DNA of 64,000 nucleotides from Acarospora socialis (GCA_025617375.2 JAMYGW020000002.1:372001-436000); one strand, 5' to 3'. Positions 47,365-58,971 are shown, counted from the first letter of the stretch. Program-made: numbers and translations. Notes: generated by a model from the sequence alone, not told the origin.

Positions 47365-48209
47365 CGAGGAGGGGTGCGGGTTAACGTGCTAGAGGCATGG
47401 CGGGCTGAGAAGGGATGTATAGGATAAAACTTATGGGGACTCCTTATATCATGTTGATTGGTGGTGTTTGTCGCCCTTGACCAGCGGAAGTTTTCAGCTC
47501 AGGGACGAAGTGGAGGGACGCCAAAGAGGAGGCTATATCATACCACTCAAGAGGGTCCTCATAGCTGGGATGCGGTTTGCAAGGCAGAGCTGATAGATAT
47601 GATTTCGCGATATCCATATCTAATCTCCAGTGAACGTTTCTAGGACTTTCACTCCTCGAACTGAACATAGTTCTCATATACTAGTCTTGATACTCAGGGT
47701 GGCAGCAGACATATGTTATATTCAGTGAACAGCTTCGTACTCGGACATCTTTCCAATTTTCTTTCATGCTACCCCAATCCACCAGTAATCTAGTAATACC
47801 CAATAAGCCAGGCAAGCATGGTATCAAGAGCGCACTGGACTCAGCAATAGCAAACCTCTGGCCCTGGGTGGATCCCCCTTGCTCAGAGTATGAACGGATG
47901 GAAATGCACAATCAGAAGTCCAGAGGTAAATAATACTTCATACACCCTAGGGTTGATGATGGGCTTGTTTCGCTCTGTGACCGGGACGGTGAAGGAAGCG
48001 TGCTGTTAGTTCCCTCTGTTTTGGAGGTGGGCCAGGTCGAGTGAGGCCTTGTTCAGATTTGTGAAATAGAGATGTGAGCATCTGCATAAAGTGAAGTCTG
48101 CTTGAAGTGGACAGTTATCTAGCTGTCTAGCTACCTGGCACTCGAAACCAGCCACGCCAATCCATTCGTGCAAACTGGATCTTTCCCTTCCATCCCCACG
48201 AGCATACAC
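47365..48209. other. Intergenic between convergent genes
   Basis: 845 bp between the stop codons of bL17m and RPS23. Only short, non-protein-like frames are present. I see nothing else I can support. Confidence 0.5.
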
Positions 48210-48823
48210 CTATGATCTCGGCTTCTCCTTCTTCTCCTTCCACAACGCAGACAGACCCACGCCCGAAACCTTGACGACCTTAAACCGGACACCAGGAATA
48301 TCACCCTTGGCCTTGCCCTTACGACCAAACCCGGAAAGGAGCACCTCGTCGTTTTCGTCCACGAAGTTCAGACAACCGTCATTCGGCACTAGAACCCATC
48401 ATAGCCATCAGTCAGCCACTCCTCCCACAAATCAGAACCTCAACTCCTCCATCCATCGTCCACCATAGAACCCGTATTCATCCCCTCTCCTTCCCTTCGC
48501 CTTCCAACTACTACAACCCTACCCAACCCTCTCCTCGCACAAACCAAACAAAAGCCCAACCTACCGAAAGCAGTAACCTTCTTCCCGTTCTTAATCAACT
48601 GCACCCTCACACACTTCCGGATGGCACTATTCGGCTGCTTGGCCTCGACCCCGACCTTCTCGAGCACGATGCCCTTGGCGTGCGAGGAACCGCCGAACGG
48701 TGAGGACTTGTATGCTGTGCCGAGGAGCCGCTTCTTGTACGTCAGGTCCGCCCAGCGCCCTTCACGTCGGTGGTTGCGCAGTTTGCGCGCTGCGTTGAGG
48801 CCGCGGGGTTTGCCTTTTCCCAT
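48210..48823 (-). CDS. RPS23: 40S ribosomal protein S23 (uS12)
   Basis: Two coding exons on the minus strand, 48823-48565 and 48388-48210, with a 176-bp intron, giving exactly 145 residues, the same length as yeast Rps23. The start [20 protein letters not shown] and the loop [33 protein letters not shown] carry the uS12 decoding-site signature, including the PNSA loop and the conserved proline (in VPNDG) that is hydroxylated in eukaryotes. The end is [20 protein letters not shown]. It acts at the decoding centre of the small subunit. An additional 5'-leader intron is likely, with a gtaagc donor at 48959 and a cag acceptor at 48829, 5 nt before the ATG. Confidence 0.95.
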
Positions 48824-48828
48824 GGTTG

Positions 48829-48959
48829 CTGTTTGGAGCGGGGGTTTGTTAGTTTTGGTGGACCCTGTTGTGTGTTGGAGGTGATGGTGGCGATGGTAAG
48901 AGGGTATTTGCACACTTGCAAATTCGTAAGTGTACGAGGTTGGGAGTAGTTCAGCTTAC
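48829..48959 (-). other. Probable 5'-leader intron of RPS23
   Basis: A minus-strand donor ggtaagct at 48959 and acceptor aaacag ending at 48829 define a 131-bp intron five bases before the start codon. Such leader introns are usual in fungal ribosomal protein genes. Inferred, not proven. Confidence 0.45.
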
Positions 48960-49277
48960 CGATTTATGAGTGTGATCGCGGTGTGGGATTTGATGGAGTT
49001 GTCGTCGCCGTCGATGGAGGTCCGATCTCAAGTTTTCGTCGAAGCGAGTTGTGTGCGGCTTGAACCCTTAGCGGGAAACGAGCGGGCCTAGCGGCGGAAC
49101 GTAATTCCGTGCAGAGCTACGCTTGCTTCCTTAGTCTTATGCCAGCAGCAACAGCCCGCAACCATCAACAGAACTGCGCTCGACCTGCACCTACCGGTCA
49201 ATTGAGCCTTCGCCACGAATGACCTAAACCCTGTGATCCGATCCACCGCATATCTCCTTCACACCCCCAACACAACC

Positions 49278-49671
49278 ATGCCCTTCCCCGCAGGCCTAGT
49301 ACGTCCCTCCTTTCTCCCTTCCCACCCACCAGTTCCTAACCTTAACAACCCCCCAGTTCGGCGGCGCGGCCCTCACCTCATCCCTCCTCTACCTATCACT
49401 CGCAATCCACCAGCGAAACCGCATCCAGCAAGCGTCGCTGCTACGGCAACAAGCGCTGCTCCTGAACTCGATCGTCGAGCCTCTACCTGAACCGCTGCCG
49501 CCGCCGCGGTATGTGCTGGCGAACGCGGGTGTGGTGGAGACAGTCAAGGATACGTGGAACGAGGATGTGCAGCGGGCGGTGAGGTGGGTGCAGAGGGTCG
49601 ATTGGGGCAAGGTGAGGGACGGGCTGGAGGCTCGGGTTGTGGGGATGTGGAGGGGCATGAGGGAGGGGTAG
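49278..49671 (+). CDS. MIC12: MICOS subunit Mic12
   Basis: Two exons, 49278-49298 (seven codons) and 49357-49671, giving 111 residues. The N-terminus MPFPAGLFGGAALTSSLLYLSLAIHQRNR is a single membrane helix with a Gly-rich start, followed by QQASLLRQQALLLNSI. The C-terminal part ETVKDTWNEDVQRAVRWVQRVDW resembles the Mic12/Aim5 family ending. Mic12 (Aim5) links Mic10 and Mic60 subcomplexes at inner-membrane cristae junctions. The length is typical (about 100-130). The gene diverges from RPS23 with 454 bp between start codons. The call rests on the overall pattern, since the family is short. Confidence 0.75.
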
Positions 49672-50133
49672 GGGAGGGAGTGGGAGAGATGTGAGTTGAA
49701 GGCTGTTCGGTCTATCAGATGTGAACAGTACCGGCTCTTGGTACATACCTTATTGAGCGTTAGGCGTATCACTGTAGTAGTGTTGCACATGCCCGGCTGC
49801 GATTATTGTTTCTTTCATGGGTGAATTACGTCTACGTTAAAAAGATGGTGGTAATCATGGTCGTCAACAACTCCAGGCTACACTTCCCAATGGGTGTGGG
49901 CATAATCCCTAAACTCCAATGAATGTTTTGCACGCCGCTGCATGTCGGTGCGCTGCATCCGCCGGTGAAAGCGCATCGAGTACCGTGCTTTCATTGAGAC
50001 TTTCCACCCATCGTGAAGATGCGTTTGACCCCAGTTTTAGTTCAAACGCCGTCGCCGAGCAACCCCGAGTGATACCAGGTCAATAGCACTGCCTTGCTTT
50101 CCCACATAAACGTTTTGCACATCTACTTCATTA
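49672..50133. other. Intergenic between convergent genes
   Basis: 462 bp between the stop codons of MIC12 and the R3H-SUZ gene. No gene recognised. Confidence 0.5.
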
Positions 50134-52754
50134 TCATGCCATCTTAATGCTTGTGTTCTGGTTTGCCAAATTATTTCCACTCCCGTTGGCCGACACCCCA
50201 TGCTGAATGCTTTGCGTGTTCTGATTATTAGCCTGGCACGCTGCTGCCGCATAGATATTGGGAGGGAGTGACCGCTGACTGTCCATAAAATTAGGCATTT
50301 GCGGTGGCGGAGGTTTCGGTGGGAGGTGTGATGGCGTTCCCCATTTCGACAATGAGCTCTGTCCCTGGGTTTGGGGTGCTTGACCCGTAGTTGAGTGGTC
50401 AGTAAAAGTCTTGCTGTTGATCGGGACTACAGGCGGTGGTACTGTGAACGACGTTGGGTAAGTGTTATGGGGCGCTTGTCGTGGCATGTTCATAGGAGCT
50501 TGGCTAGGATGCGGGTGCCCTTGCCCACGCGAGCTGGTAGTTGTAGTGTAAGGTTGTGATCCATAGCCTATGGTCGGATTGGCGGGAAACCCGCCGCCTG
50601 GAATGAATGATTGTGTCTTCGGATTGAATGCTTGTCTGTTGAAGCTTCCAGGAAGAGGATGCTGGTTTTGGTAGTTTGGACGGCCAGGGTGACTTGGCAG
50701 CTGCCCGTAGGGATAAGGAATTGAGCAAGGGGGCTGCAAACTGTTGTGGTGCTGTTGCGGTTGGTATGAAGGAGATTGTTGCTGTGAAATCCGCCCTTGG
50801 TACGGACTTTGATAGTAAGGCTGTGACCATTGTGAATGCGGCGCCTGAGATTGCAACTGCGCTGGTTGGGCGAAGTTGTTTATTGCGGGGGATGACATGG
50901 CCGATGATCGTTGTGAGGCCAGACTCGGCTGTGGAGGAACTGGATTGTACTGATTGCTGACCACTTGGTTGTACCCTAGTGATGGCGGTGGACCAAACCC
51001 CTGACCGTATGAATTGAACCCTGTGGTAAAGGGTTGCTGAGGTCCAGGTTGAAAGTGCGGTCCAGGGGCAGGCATCTGCTGAAATGAAGAGTTGTACTGC
51101 TGCCCTACACGGCTATTCAAGAATGCCGCCTCAGTACCGATGTTCGTGGAAGAGACACCGTATGGATTGTAAACAGTCGTGTCCTGCCCCGTGCCGACAA
51201 AATTCGGACTCACATACTGCATGGTTGGGTAATACGCATTAAACTGGGATCTCGCCTCGAAGCCATCGTCCTGAGCATTTTTCTGCTGCTTCGTCTTCTT
51301 CCTCCCGCTCGTAGAGCTTGAGCGAGAAGGCTCCTTTGACTCCTCGGGACCGCTGTTGTTTTCAGCGACATCGGACTCGTCGAATCCTTTGAATATACGT
51401 TCCCTAGCTTCTTTGTACTTCGCCTCGCGTTCTTCTCGGGTCATAGCAGTCTTCTCCTTGGCAGTCGTTGACTCTGTTGGTGACTGGACATGGTTACGGC
51501 CTCCATCGCTGCCGCTGTCGCCCCCGATATCTGATGTGTCTTTTGATGCATCTGTCGAGCTGGCGGCTGTGTTGCCCTCTAAAATAGTCCTCTGTTTGAA
51601 TGGACCGACCCCAGCTCTTCTCATAATCTTGACAGCTGGAGCATTCAGCGGTGGTGTGCTACCGGTAGTTGGAGGATTGGATAATGAAGTCAGCGATGGT
51701 GGGCTTGCGTCTCATTAGCACCATGTGAAGTATAGAGGACTCCCTACTTACAGTCTACAGAAAGGAGTTCGAAAAAGCCGAACAGCACTAACAGCGTTAT
51801 CAACGAAATGGGTCAAGCAGTAGTAGTCGGCCAATTTGTGAGCGAGAAGTCTGCAGAAGGAATTGCATGGAGGTAAATCAAGAATAGGATCCCTGCATGA
51901 TATCATAAATAAGGCTTCAACAAGGGGTCTCAATGATTGACTTACTTCGAATCTCTTACAAATGAGATAACGTCTTGCTCAAGTTTTAGGAGGAAAAGAC
52001 GGTCTTTGGGAGATTCCAGTGCTTCCAGTAGCTTCTCATCCGGCCCTTCTTGGGCGAAACCATACGGAGTAGCCATGCCTCGGAAAGGCGCATCTATCGG
52101 CATAGACGGATCAGAGGCAACAGGAAGACTCGACGGCGCTGCACCTGGCGAGTCTTCCTCTTTGATGTCGGGAACCCCAAACCGATTGATTACTGGAATG
52201 CGATTCAAAGGAACGACCATTCGCTCCGAAATCTCATAGAACTGGTCCCGAAAGGCACGTGAACCGGCTTCAGACCCCACCCTAGAACTCGGTGCGCCTG
52301 AAGCTGGTCCAGAAAATGACTCCTCCTCCTCCGCGGCCTTTACGCTCGCACTGTCATCTGGACGAAGGGACTCCTTTTCGTCTAGTGCGAAGGTTGTACC
52401 GGAAGCAACGCTCTTCCCGTCCAAGCTGGCCGGCTTCGTAGAGGAATTAGACAGTTGCGTCTGGTCGTCTTCGACAACTACGTCAACCTTGAGAGAGCCG
52501 TTGGTGTCTGTTCCCTTCCATGATCCTTTACCGGGTGGATTATTGCTATCATCAACATGGAGGAAGCTGACAGCCTCATTCAAGCTCTGCATGTTATTGT
52601 TACCGGTCTTTGCTGCCAAATCCTGCACCGCAGGAAGAGGCTGCACAGGTATCCGAGCAAGAGACGCGTCTATTGGCAAAGGGAACGGAGAGCTGTCCAT
52701 AGCGGCGTGGGGTCGAGTCGTCAATCTTGGCTTTTGTTCTGTAGAAACCGCCAT
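50134..52754 (-). CDS. R3H-SUZ domain RNA-binding protein
   Basis: Three exons on the minus strand, 52754-51946, 51892-51752 and 51703-50134, in frame, 839 residues. Residues ~270-325 form an R3H-type single-strand nucleic-acid binding domain: EQDVISFVRDSKDPILDLPP, then FCRLLAHKLADYYCLTHFV (R-x-x-x-H motif) and VRLFRTPFCR. A SUZ-like segment follows (AVKIMRRAG, then EEREAKYKEARERIF). The C-terminal ~400 residues are Gln/Pro/Tyr-rich and probably disordered. Fungal relatives bind mRNA or suppress RNA-processing defects. The ATG ending at 52754 (MAVSTEQKP) is the first in frame; upstream codons are non-ATG. The introns are short (53 and 48 bp). Confidence 0.82.
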
Positions 52755-53581
52755 TGCAGCAACCTGCAAGTTGGGAAGTCGTCGTCAGCGTTCAAGATTC
52801 TCAAGTAAGGTAGTCTGCCGTGAGCGCTGTGGACAGACCTTTGCAAAGGAGGGCTTGGTGAGTGTGTTCGTCGCAACGTCAGACTCCATCACTAACGAGA
52901 GACAGCCACCCTGTTGATCTCTGACAACCGTTCGAATTGTGATTCCTTCGTGAATTCTCCCAACCGAACACAAAAGAACATAACCGTGAGGGAGTGGATG
53001 AAGTGAACTGTTCAAGGAAACGACTTTTCACACAGGACCGGTAGCACACAAGACCGACGTCTTTGCATGGTGAGTGCTGGCCATATAGGCACTTACGGTG
53101 TCAGGAAGGTGTCGCTAGGTTGAAGATGAGTGTTGTGGCTCACTTGACATGCACTGACTTCACAGCCCGTCTCACAACCCACAAGGCTGCAGCTTCCAGG
53201 TACGGGCAGCTTGAAGATCATATGCTGAGTCGACCAGTTCACAAAGCTTTCCAATGATCGCACCCAATCTCTTTCTTTCTTTTGATGTCCTGCCACCCAA
53301 ACTTATGGATGACAAACTCTTTCGGTACTAGCGTAATGCCAAGCTTTGCGGCTACAAATATGCCGCGCTCTAGCTCTGACGAACAGCCATCAACGCGCCG
53401 AGTTATATTTCCATGCAAGGCATACAGGGCAAACCCCGTTACAATACGGAGTAACTCTGACATAAATTCAAGGGGTCCAGTCCACATTCATTGCTTCACA
53501 GCCCTCGGGATAAGCCCATTCTCATTGATGACAAGCGGACTTGGTGTCACTCGCGTCAGCTGAAGCAGCTGACAACACACG
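52755..53581. promoter_or_regulatory. Divergent promoter, R3H-SUZ / zinc-knuckle genes
   Basis: 827 bp between two outward-facing start codons. Small frames here look random. No further feature is recognised. Confidence 0.45.
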
Positions 53582-54658
53582 ATGAATCGCTCTCGTGGAC
53601 CCCAATTGGGGGCCGTGTCGAAAGCTACGCCACAGACACTCTGCCAAAAGTGTCTAAAACGAGATAAGTCTCCTGCAAGACTGTGCCGAGTGTAAGACGC
53701 GTAACTGAGAGAATTCTTTACGGCACTATAGCTACGAATGCAAAGCGAGCGCACAAGACCGACCATACGCCTCACGTCCTTCCAGGACCCAGCAACTTGC
53801 CAATCCGAAGCTGATACCTAAGCTGACAAGTGACGTACCTAACACTCTGCTTCGCAAGTATGTCGAATTCTATCCGAGGCAACAGCGAGCATGCTAAGGT
53901 GTTATTGTTTCAGAACGGGAATTGCAGACGAACAACTTGCCAAACGAGAAGAGGAAAGGGGTCGCAAACGAAGCGCTAGTCCAGACGAGTTGGATCGTCC
54001 TCGGAAGCGATCACGATCCAGTTCGTCGTTTACATCTGTTTCCACCATATCAACAAATCGGTCGCGGTCAATATCGCCAAGACCCTCGAGGTCCAGGGAC
54101 CGAGACAACTACTATACCTCCCAGCAAGATCCTCTCCCACTTCCTTCGTATGGCACAACAAGGACCCTCAAGAGGAGAAGACGGACCAGATCTCCGTCAT
54201 TATCATATAGCTCCGACTCTTCAACCGGGGGGCGCAAGGCAACCAAGGCTAGAGATGTTGATCGCAACACACGTAGGAGGCATATTTCGACCAGCCCCAA
54301 TGAACGTGGTAGGCGGCACGACGCCGGGGCTACACACTATAGTCGACGCACGAGGAGCCGGAGTATGGATCGCAGCCGGATAGCTCGTGATCGGAGGTCG
54401 ATGACACCGGCAATGGGTGCAGGCGACCGAGGCCGACGTGACGCAAATCCAATGAAGCAGAAAGAAGATACCGCTGCGGAGGACGATCGAAGATACCCAA
54501 ACGATGGGGAACGGTATTGTAGAGGATTTGGTACTCAAGGCAGTGCACCACGCAATGGCAGGCAAGGTGCAGGACCTATACCCCCACGCAAGGAGAGAAG
54601 TTTGAGTCCCTTCAGTAAGCGTTTGGCATTGACGCAAGCCATGAACATGGGAAGGTGA
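53582..54658 (+). CDS. ZCCHC10-like zinc-knuckle, RS-rich protein
   Basis: Three exons, 53582-53667, 53732-53857 and 53914-54658, 318 residues. The N-terminus MNRSRGPQLGAVSKATPQTL leads into CQKCLKRD and, after intron 1, YECKAS, a zinc-knuckle of the zf-CCHC_3 type. Next come RPYASRPSRTQQLANPKL and SDVPNTLLRKTGIADEQLAKRE, conserved in fungal homologues as I recall them. The rest is Arg/Ser-rich with many RS dipeptides, ending SKRLALTQAMNMGR. This suggests a nuclear RNA-linked protein, perhaps splicing-associated. With the AG acceptor at 53731 the knuckle has lost the usual HYS residues; the intronic bases just before it would encode HYS in frame. The intron 1 acceptor is the least certain part. 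Confidence 0.7.
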
Positions 54659-54967
54659 GCCGGTTATGACCATGAGAAAGTGAGCCGGTCGTGTGCCAGG
54701 CGTCTAATATCAGGATAGAGGAGGCTAGAAGCCTGAACCAAGTCGGATTCCCAGCATAGGAGAAAATGCGTGGTCAACACGGCGTTGCTCCCTCGAGCGT
54801 AACTCGTGTGTCTTATGTCTGTATTATACCCGAGAACCATAGACATCAAGAGACCATCGATGCAGCAGCGGTGAACCTTTCGGAAAACTGAACGTACAGC
54901 CCCTTGTATTACGGTTTGTACTAAAACGACCAGTACCGGCCACATATCCCGTCAACGGTTCCTGAAG
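54659..54967. other. Intergenic between convergent genes
   Basis: 309 bp between the zinc-knuckle gene stop and the CWF18 stop. Nothing recognised. Confidence 0.5.
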
Positions 54968-55585
54968 TCATACCATCTCTTCATCTTCCTGTTCTCTCCT
55001 CTCGTCCTCCTCCTCTTCCCGTTCCCTAACATGGACGCCTTCCACTAGAGTTGTCCCCTCCATCCCGACGTCTTCGCTCTCCCCCGACCCCTCCTCCAAG
55101 CCTCTCCCATTGGTCCTCAGCCTTGCCGCCTTTTGCGATGCCTGAATCCTCTCCCTGACAAGTCTCGCAATCGCATTCTCCGTCCTTACATTGAGCACGT
55201 CCATCTTCCGCTGTAGGTCCCTCTTCAAATCCCAGTTGGGCTTTTTCGGCTGTAGCTTGAACAAATCGATAGGCTTATCCGCCTTTTCCTCTTCCTCGGC
55301 CTGTTTCGCAGTCGCATCGACAATCTCCTTCGCGCGAAATTCGAGAGTCTCTTGGTCTTCGATGGGTGCCGACTCGAACCCGAGCTTTGGACCACGGGTT
55401 GTGGGGTCGTAGTTGCGGCCGGACAGATAGGTACTAGTGACGTCGAGTTCGGCGGATTTGATTTCACCATCTGTGTGCTGGACCTCTTTGTCGTCTGGAT
55501 GCTTTCGTTTCAAGCTCTTCAGCTTCGCAAGGCGGGCTTTTCGCTCTGCGGCTGCTGCATCAAGGGAAGCGTGTGTGGTCGCCAT
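54968..55585 (-). CDS. CWF18: Cwf18/CCDC12 splicing factor
   Basis: A 205-residue intronless frame. I choose the ATG ending at 55585 (MATTHASLDAAAAERKARLAKLKSLKRK), which gives the usual start; eight upstream codons are not family-like. The Cwf18 core is clear: coiled ERKARLAKLKSLKRK, YLSGRNYDPTTRGPKLGF, then KPIDLFKLQPKKPNWDLKRD and LQRKMDVLNVRTENAIARLVRER. The C-terminus is Glu/Asp-rich. Cwf18 (human CCDC12) belongs to the Prp19-related and catalytic spliceosome complexes. The length fits the family (about 150-200). Confidence 0.9.
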   Translation of the reverse strand: MATTHASLDAAAAERKARLAKLKSLKRKHPDDKEVQHTDGEIKSAELDVTSTYLSGRNYDPTTRGPKLGFESAPIEDQETLEFRAKEIVDATAKQAEEEEKADKPIDLFKLQPKKPNWDLKRDLQRKMDVLNVRTENAIARLVRERIQASQKAARLRTNGRGLEEGSGESEDVGMEGTTLVEGVHVREREEEEDERREQEDEEMV

Positions 55586-56093
55586 GATTCTGTTTCGTAA
55601 GACCGGCAAGCTAATTTGAGTCTGAGTCAGTGTGTAGATTTCATATCCGAAGCAGTAACCTCGAGAGACTCAATCTTAAGGATCACATCACTTGAGGATG
55701 TTCGACCAATCGGCGGAGGTCCTTTAGATCGGCAAGTGCACGGGCCCATATCGGACAGTTTTCAGCGCGCTTGTGAATCTGCGACTGCAGGAATTACATC
55801 TCAGCTTCTACCTGGTAGGAACTCTTGGATTCCTCCGTGGATTGGGAGGCGCTGTCCGAAGTCAAGGCTTAGTACACTCGACGAGGAAACTGGAACGTCA
55901 CGGATTGCGCTCTGAGAGCGACAGTTCGTCCGCATTCATCCCATTCACCTACCACGGCCTAAAGCTAGAACTGGGGTTGTCAATTTAGGGCAAGAGATAT
56001 ACAGCACCCAGTCTCCTGTTCAATTCTATCTACCTCCAATGCAGCTCTTTATCAATCACCCGCTCGTTTGCCCCTACTACTCGGCCTAGGTCC
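55586..56093. promoter_or_regulatory. Divergent promoter, CWF18 / PPR gene
   Basis: 508 bp between outward-facing start codons. No other gene or clear motif seen. Confidence 0.45.
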
Positions 56094-57458
56094 ATGCGCC
56101 CCAGCGGTGCTTGGCCTCGTCGTTCCAACCGTTTCAGATGGACAAGCCTACGCCAGCAATCCTCGAAAGTACCCATTCCATACACGCCCACCACAAAACG
56201 CTTAAAAGTATCACGGCTCTCCAATGTTCCCAACGTACCGGAGCGCGGTTCAAAATCGTCGAATGCTCAAGATGTCACACAAGGTAACGTTGAGCTTAGT
56301 CGATGGTCAACTGCACAGCACTTAACTCCTAGGCCGCTCGCACCTCCGAATATCAGAACGTGCAACATAAACATTCTGGAAGCCTGTAAAGCAGGCGATA
56401 CGGCAACGGCCTGGCGGATCTACGACCTGATCCGGGCTAAGCGGCTCAAGCCAGATGTCTACACTTACTCCATACTTCTCAACGACGCCAAGAAACGAGA
56501 TGACCTTGCTTCTATGGAACAGATGCTAGTCGAGGCCGGGGAGGAGGGGCTTTTGTCGCAGAGTCCGTTCATCCTTGCCGATCTTCTCCACGCCATATAC
56601 ATGTCAGAACGGAAAAAAGAGGGTGGTGGTGCCCCTTTCACGACCATGCTGTCCACCTACCAACTGTACTTCGAAGTGCAGCCGCTGAAAGACCTGGGGC
56701 TACTCCCAGAACATTACCAACAGCCTCCGTCACCAAGCCTGATGCGACCGCCCCCGCCACCGCTTGGAATGATGATCATCGCGTTCCTTGTGCAGTTTGA
56801 AGGTCGAGCCACCTTCGAAGCTCTGTTCAACCGCTACCGCGACCACGTTAATCACGCTCACCCCATCATCTCACCGCTTGCGACGACCGATCATACTGCC
56901 AATGCCTACCTGATGGGCCTCGGTCGACAACTGCGAACATTGCAAGTGTGCACATCCGTCGTTCATTATATGCTTCGATTAAGTAAATTGCCAGACACAG
57001 CAAGAGACGGCAGTAAAAATATCAAGCACGCTGCTCCGACCGTCCAAACATGGTCCATTCTCCTGGCCGCCTTCCTACGTCATGGGCAGAGGCTTGCTGC
57101 CCACAAAGTGCTGAGCATGATGCGGAGCAGGGGTTTGGAACCCAACCGGGTCACTTGGAATACTTTGATCAGCGGACACGCGGCGCTGCAGGATGTAGAT
57201 GGAGCCCTTTCCGCGCTGAGGGGTCTGAAGGAAGATGGCTTCGAGATGGACGACTACACTTTCAAGGGACTGGGTAGGATTAGCAATCGCAGGAGGCTCG
57301 TGGAAGCATTACAAGAAGCGGACGAATTGGAGCAGATCGAAGAGAGGGCGGCAAGTTCCCCTGTCGACGACGATGGAGGGCAGGTCACGCTGGATAGCGA
57401 CGAAAAGCCGTCGCAGAAGGTGGTTTTCACCCCTCTGGCTTCACTGCGGGGCGGATGA
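56094..57458 (+). CDS. Mitochondrial PPR-repeat protein
   Basis: A 454-residue intronless frame. The N-terminus is rich in Arg, Ser and Trp with no acidic residues (MRPSGAWPRRSNRFRWTSLR), a good mitochondrial presequence. Pentatricopeptide repeats are visible near residues 98-165 (CNINILEACKAGDTATAWRI, then PDVYTYSILLNDAKKRDD) and near 320-405 (VQTWSILLAAFLRHGQRLAA, PNRVTWNTLISGHAALQDVD, MDDYTFKGLGRI). Fungal PPR proteins bind organellar RNA and act in mRNA stability, processing or translation; the target here is unknown. The C-terminus is acidic. The gene converges with KSH1, 198 bp apart. Confidence 0.8.
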   Translation: MRPSGAWPRRSNRFRWTSLRQQSSKVPIPYTPTTKRLKVSRLSNVPNVPERGSKSSNAQDVTQGNVELSRWSTAQHLTPRPLAPPNIRTCNINILEACKAGDTATAWRIYDLIRAKRLKPDVYTYSILLNDAKKRDDLASMEQMLVEAGEEGLLSQSPFILADLLHAIYMSERKKEGGGAPFTTMLSTYQLYFEVQPLKDLGLLPEHYQQPPSPSLMRPPPPPLGMMIIAFLVQFEGRATFEALFNRYRDHVNHAHPIISPLATTDHTANAYLMGLGRQLRTLQVCTSVVHYMLRLSKLPDTARDGSKNIKHAAPTVQTWSILLAAFLRHGQRLAAHKVLSMMRSRGLEPNRVTWNTLISGHAALQDVDGALSALRGLKEDGFEMDDYTFKGLGRISNRRRLVEALQEADELEQIEERAASSPVDDDGGQVTLDSDEKPSQKVVFTPLASLRGG

Positions 57459-57656
57459 TGTGTATAGTAAATATGTAAACACTACAGCATCTTGTAACTC
57501 ACGACTTTCAGAGCCACGACAGTGCCTTTCGCATGCTAATCTTCGACAGAGCCGAGCAACACACAATGCTCACTCTTCAAGCCCTCCTAGATTGATCAAA
57601 GCTGTACGCTACAGAGGCTCTCATCCCCAACGCCGACGCCCAGTCTTCAACCCCAC

Positions 57657-58169
57657 TCACTGGCCTATAAACAGCGAAACCTACAACCCCGCCCACAGTC
57701 AGCGCCTGTGCAACCCTTCACCAGCGCACGACTAAACCTTTCTCCCCCCCCGCCGCCGGACTCAGAAACCCAACCAGAGAGAGAAACCACTCACCGCCAT
57801 CAACACGCAACAAATACTAACGTACGGACTCAACCGCTCCCCGATCCTCGCCCCCTTCCAGAATATTCCAAAGACCCTGCCATCCCACCCATATCGCATT
57901 AGCCCATCTCCTCTCTTCCCTCTTCTCCCTTTCGCGCCACGTTGATAATTTCCAGTGTGGGATGAAGGTAACGTACCCGTCCTTATTCCGATCCATGATG
58001 CCGGGAAAGACGTAGTGCGCGTAGGCGCTCGTGCAGATGAGGAGGAGGATGACGAGGAGGAGGGACTGGAAGTTGAAGAGCGCTGTCTGTTGGTGGGCGG
58101 GAGGTTAGCAGTATGCGTGGAGAGAGGATGGTGGTGGGAGTTGGGGGGGTGAAAGTGGGTACGTGCCAT
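57657..58169 (-). CDS. KSH1: Kish (KSH1/TMEM167) secretory-pathway protein
   Basis: Four coding exons on the minus strand: 58169-58163 (7 nt), 58082-57977, 57876-57795 and 57680-57657. Together they give 72 residues, the normal length of Kish. The protein reads [20 protein letters not shown] (first membrane helix), [36 protein letters not shown] and [16 protein letters not shown] (second helix). Kish is a small, essential Golgi-linked membrane protein of the early secretory pathway. All splice sites are GT-AG and every junction is in frame. The 7-nt first exon would be missed by many gene callers. The identity is secure because the core matches the family almost residue by residue. Confidence 0.9.
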
Positions 58170-58971
58170 GTTAGGTCTGTTGCGAGATCATTGGGGGGTT
58201 TGTTGTGAGCGGGAGGTAAAGTAGGGTTAGATGGTGGAAGCTACAGATGCCTTGTGGAAGAATGTATTTCCTTAGCGCCCGGGACTGTGCATCATGGCAC
58301 GGTGGCACGTGACTTTCTTGTTTCACAGGTAGGACCGGAGGTAGGTAAACACTGTACGAAGTCCTCGCAGGAGATAGGCAAACGGTTCGTAATGCCAACT
58401 GACGGGACTTACATTCTCGAATCGAGTGGAAGGGAAGCCGTCAATCACAAGAATTTAGTAGGAAATGTTGAACGTTTGCCCACAAGCTAACCCCTCAGCA
58501 TAGGTCAAGCCAAGCTTGACCTCCGGAAATGAACCTTGAAAGATGTCTCTATTTACCTTCAGGAGAGTGAATGACGATTTTCACTTTCGAGTAGAATTTC
58601 ACTCGTTCTGTGATACGGCTGTAAGAAGTGATCTCCAGGATGTTGACTGTAACTTCGTTTGTTTTCGACTCCCAGATCGAGTGAATTGGCTACATTTTGA
58701 TGGGTCCCACAACACGGCAGGAAAGCTTCTCATGTCCGATGATATTCAAGCTCTTTGCAGTCCTCAATCCCTACCATTTCATATCTTTACAGTCAGTTGT
58801 CCCCTTGTGGTCCAACCTATCCGCTGCTACCTATGTCCTAAAATCAAGCCGCAAGCTTGGTCGCCTCCTTACAGCAATCAGCACTCTACAGTGAGGCCTG
58901 ACTTAGTTCCTGGGCAAAGACTACACTCAGTAAGACCGAGGTTCTCCGTGCAGTGACTGAAAGCAGAGAGG
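58170..58971. other. Intergenic upstream of KSH1
   Basis: 802 bp between the KSH1 start and the first protein-like sequence of the next gene. Only short random frames are seen. Confidence 0.5.

Noticed and set aside
55616-55988. Possible small plus-strand gene between CWF18 and the PPR gene
   Set aside because: Two overlapping frames in different phases, no recognisable motif, and it sits in a divergent promoter.
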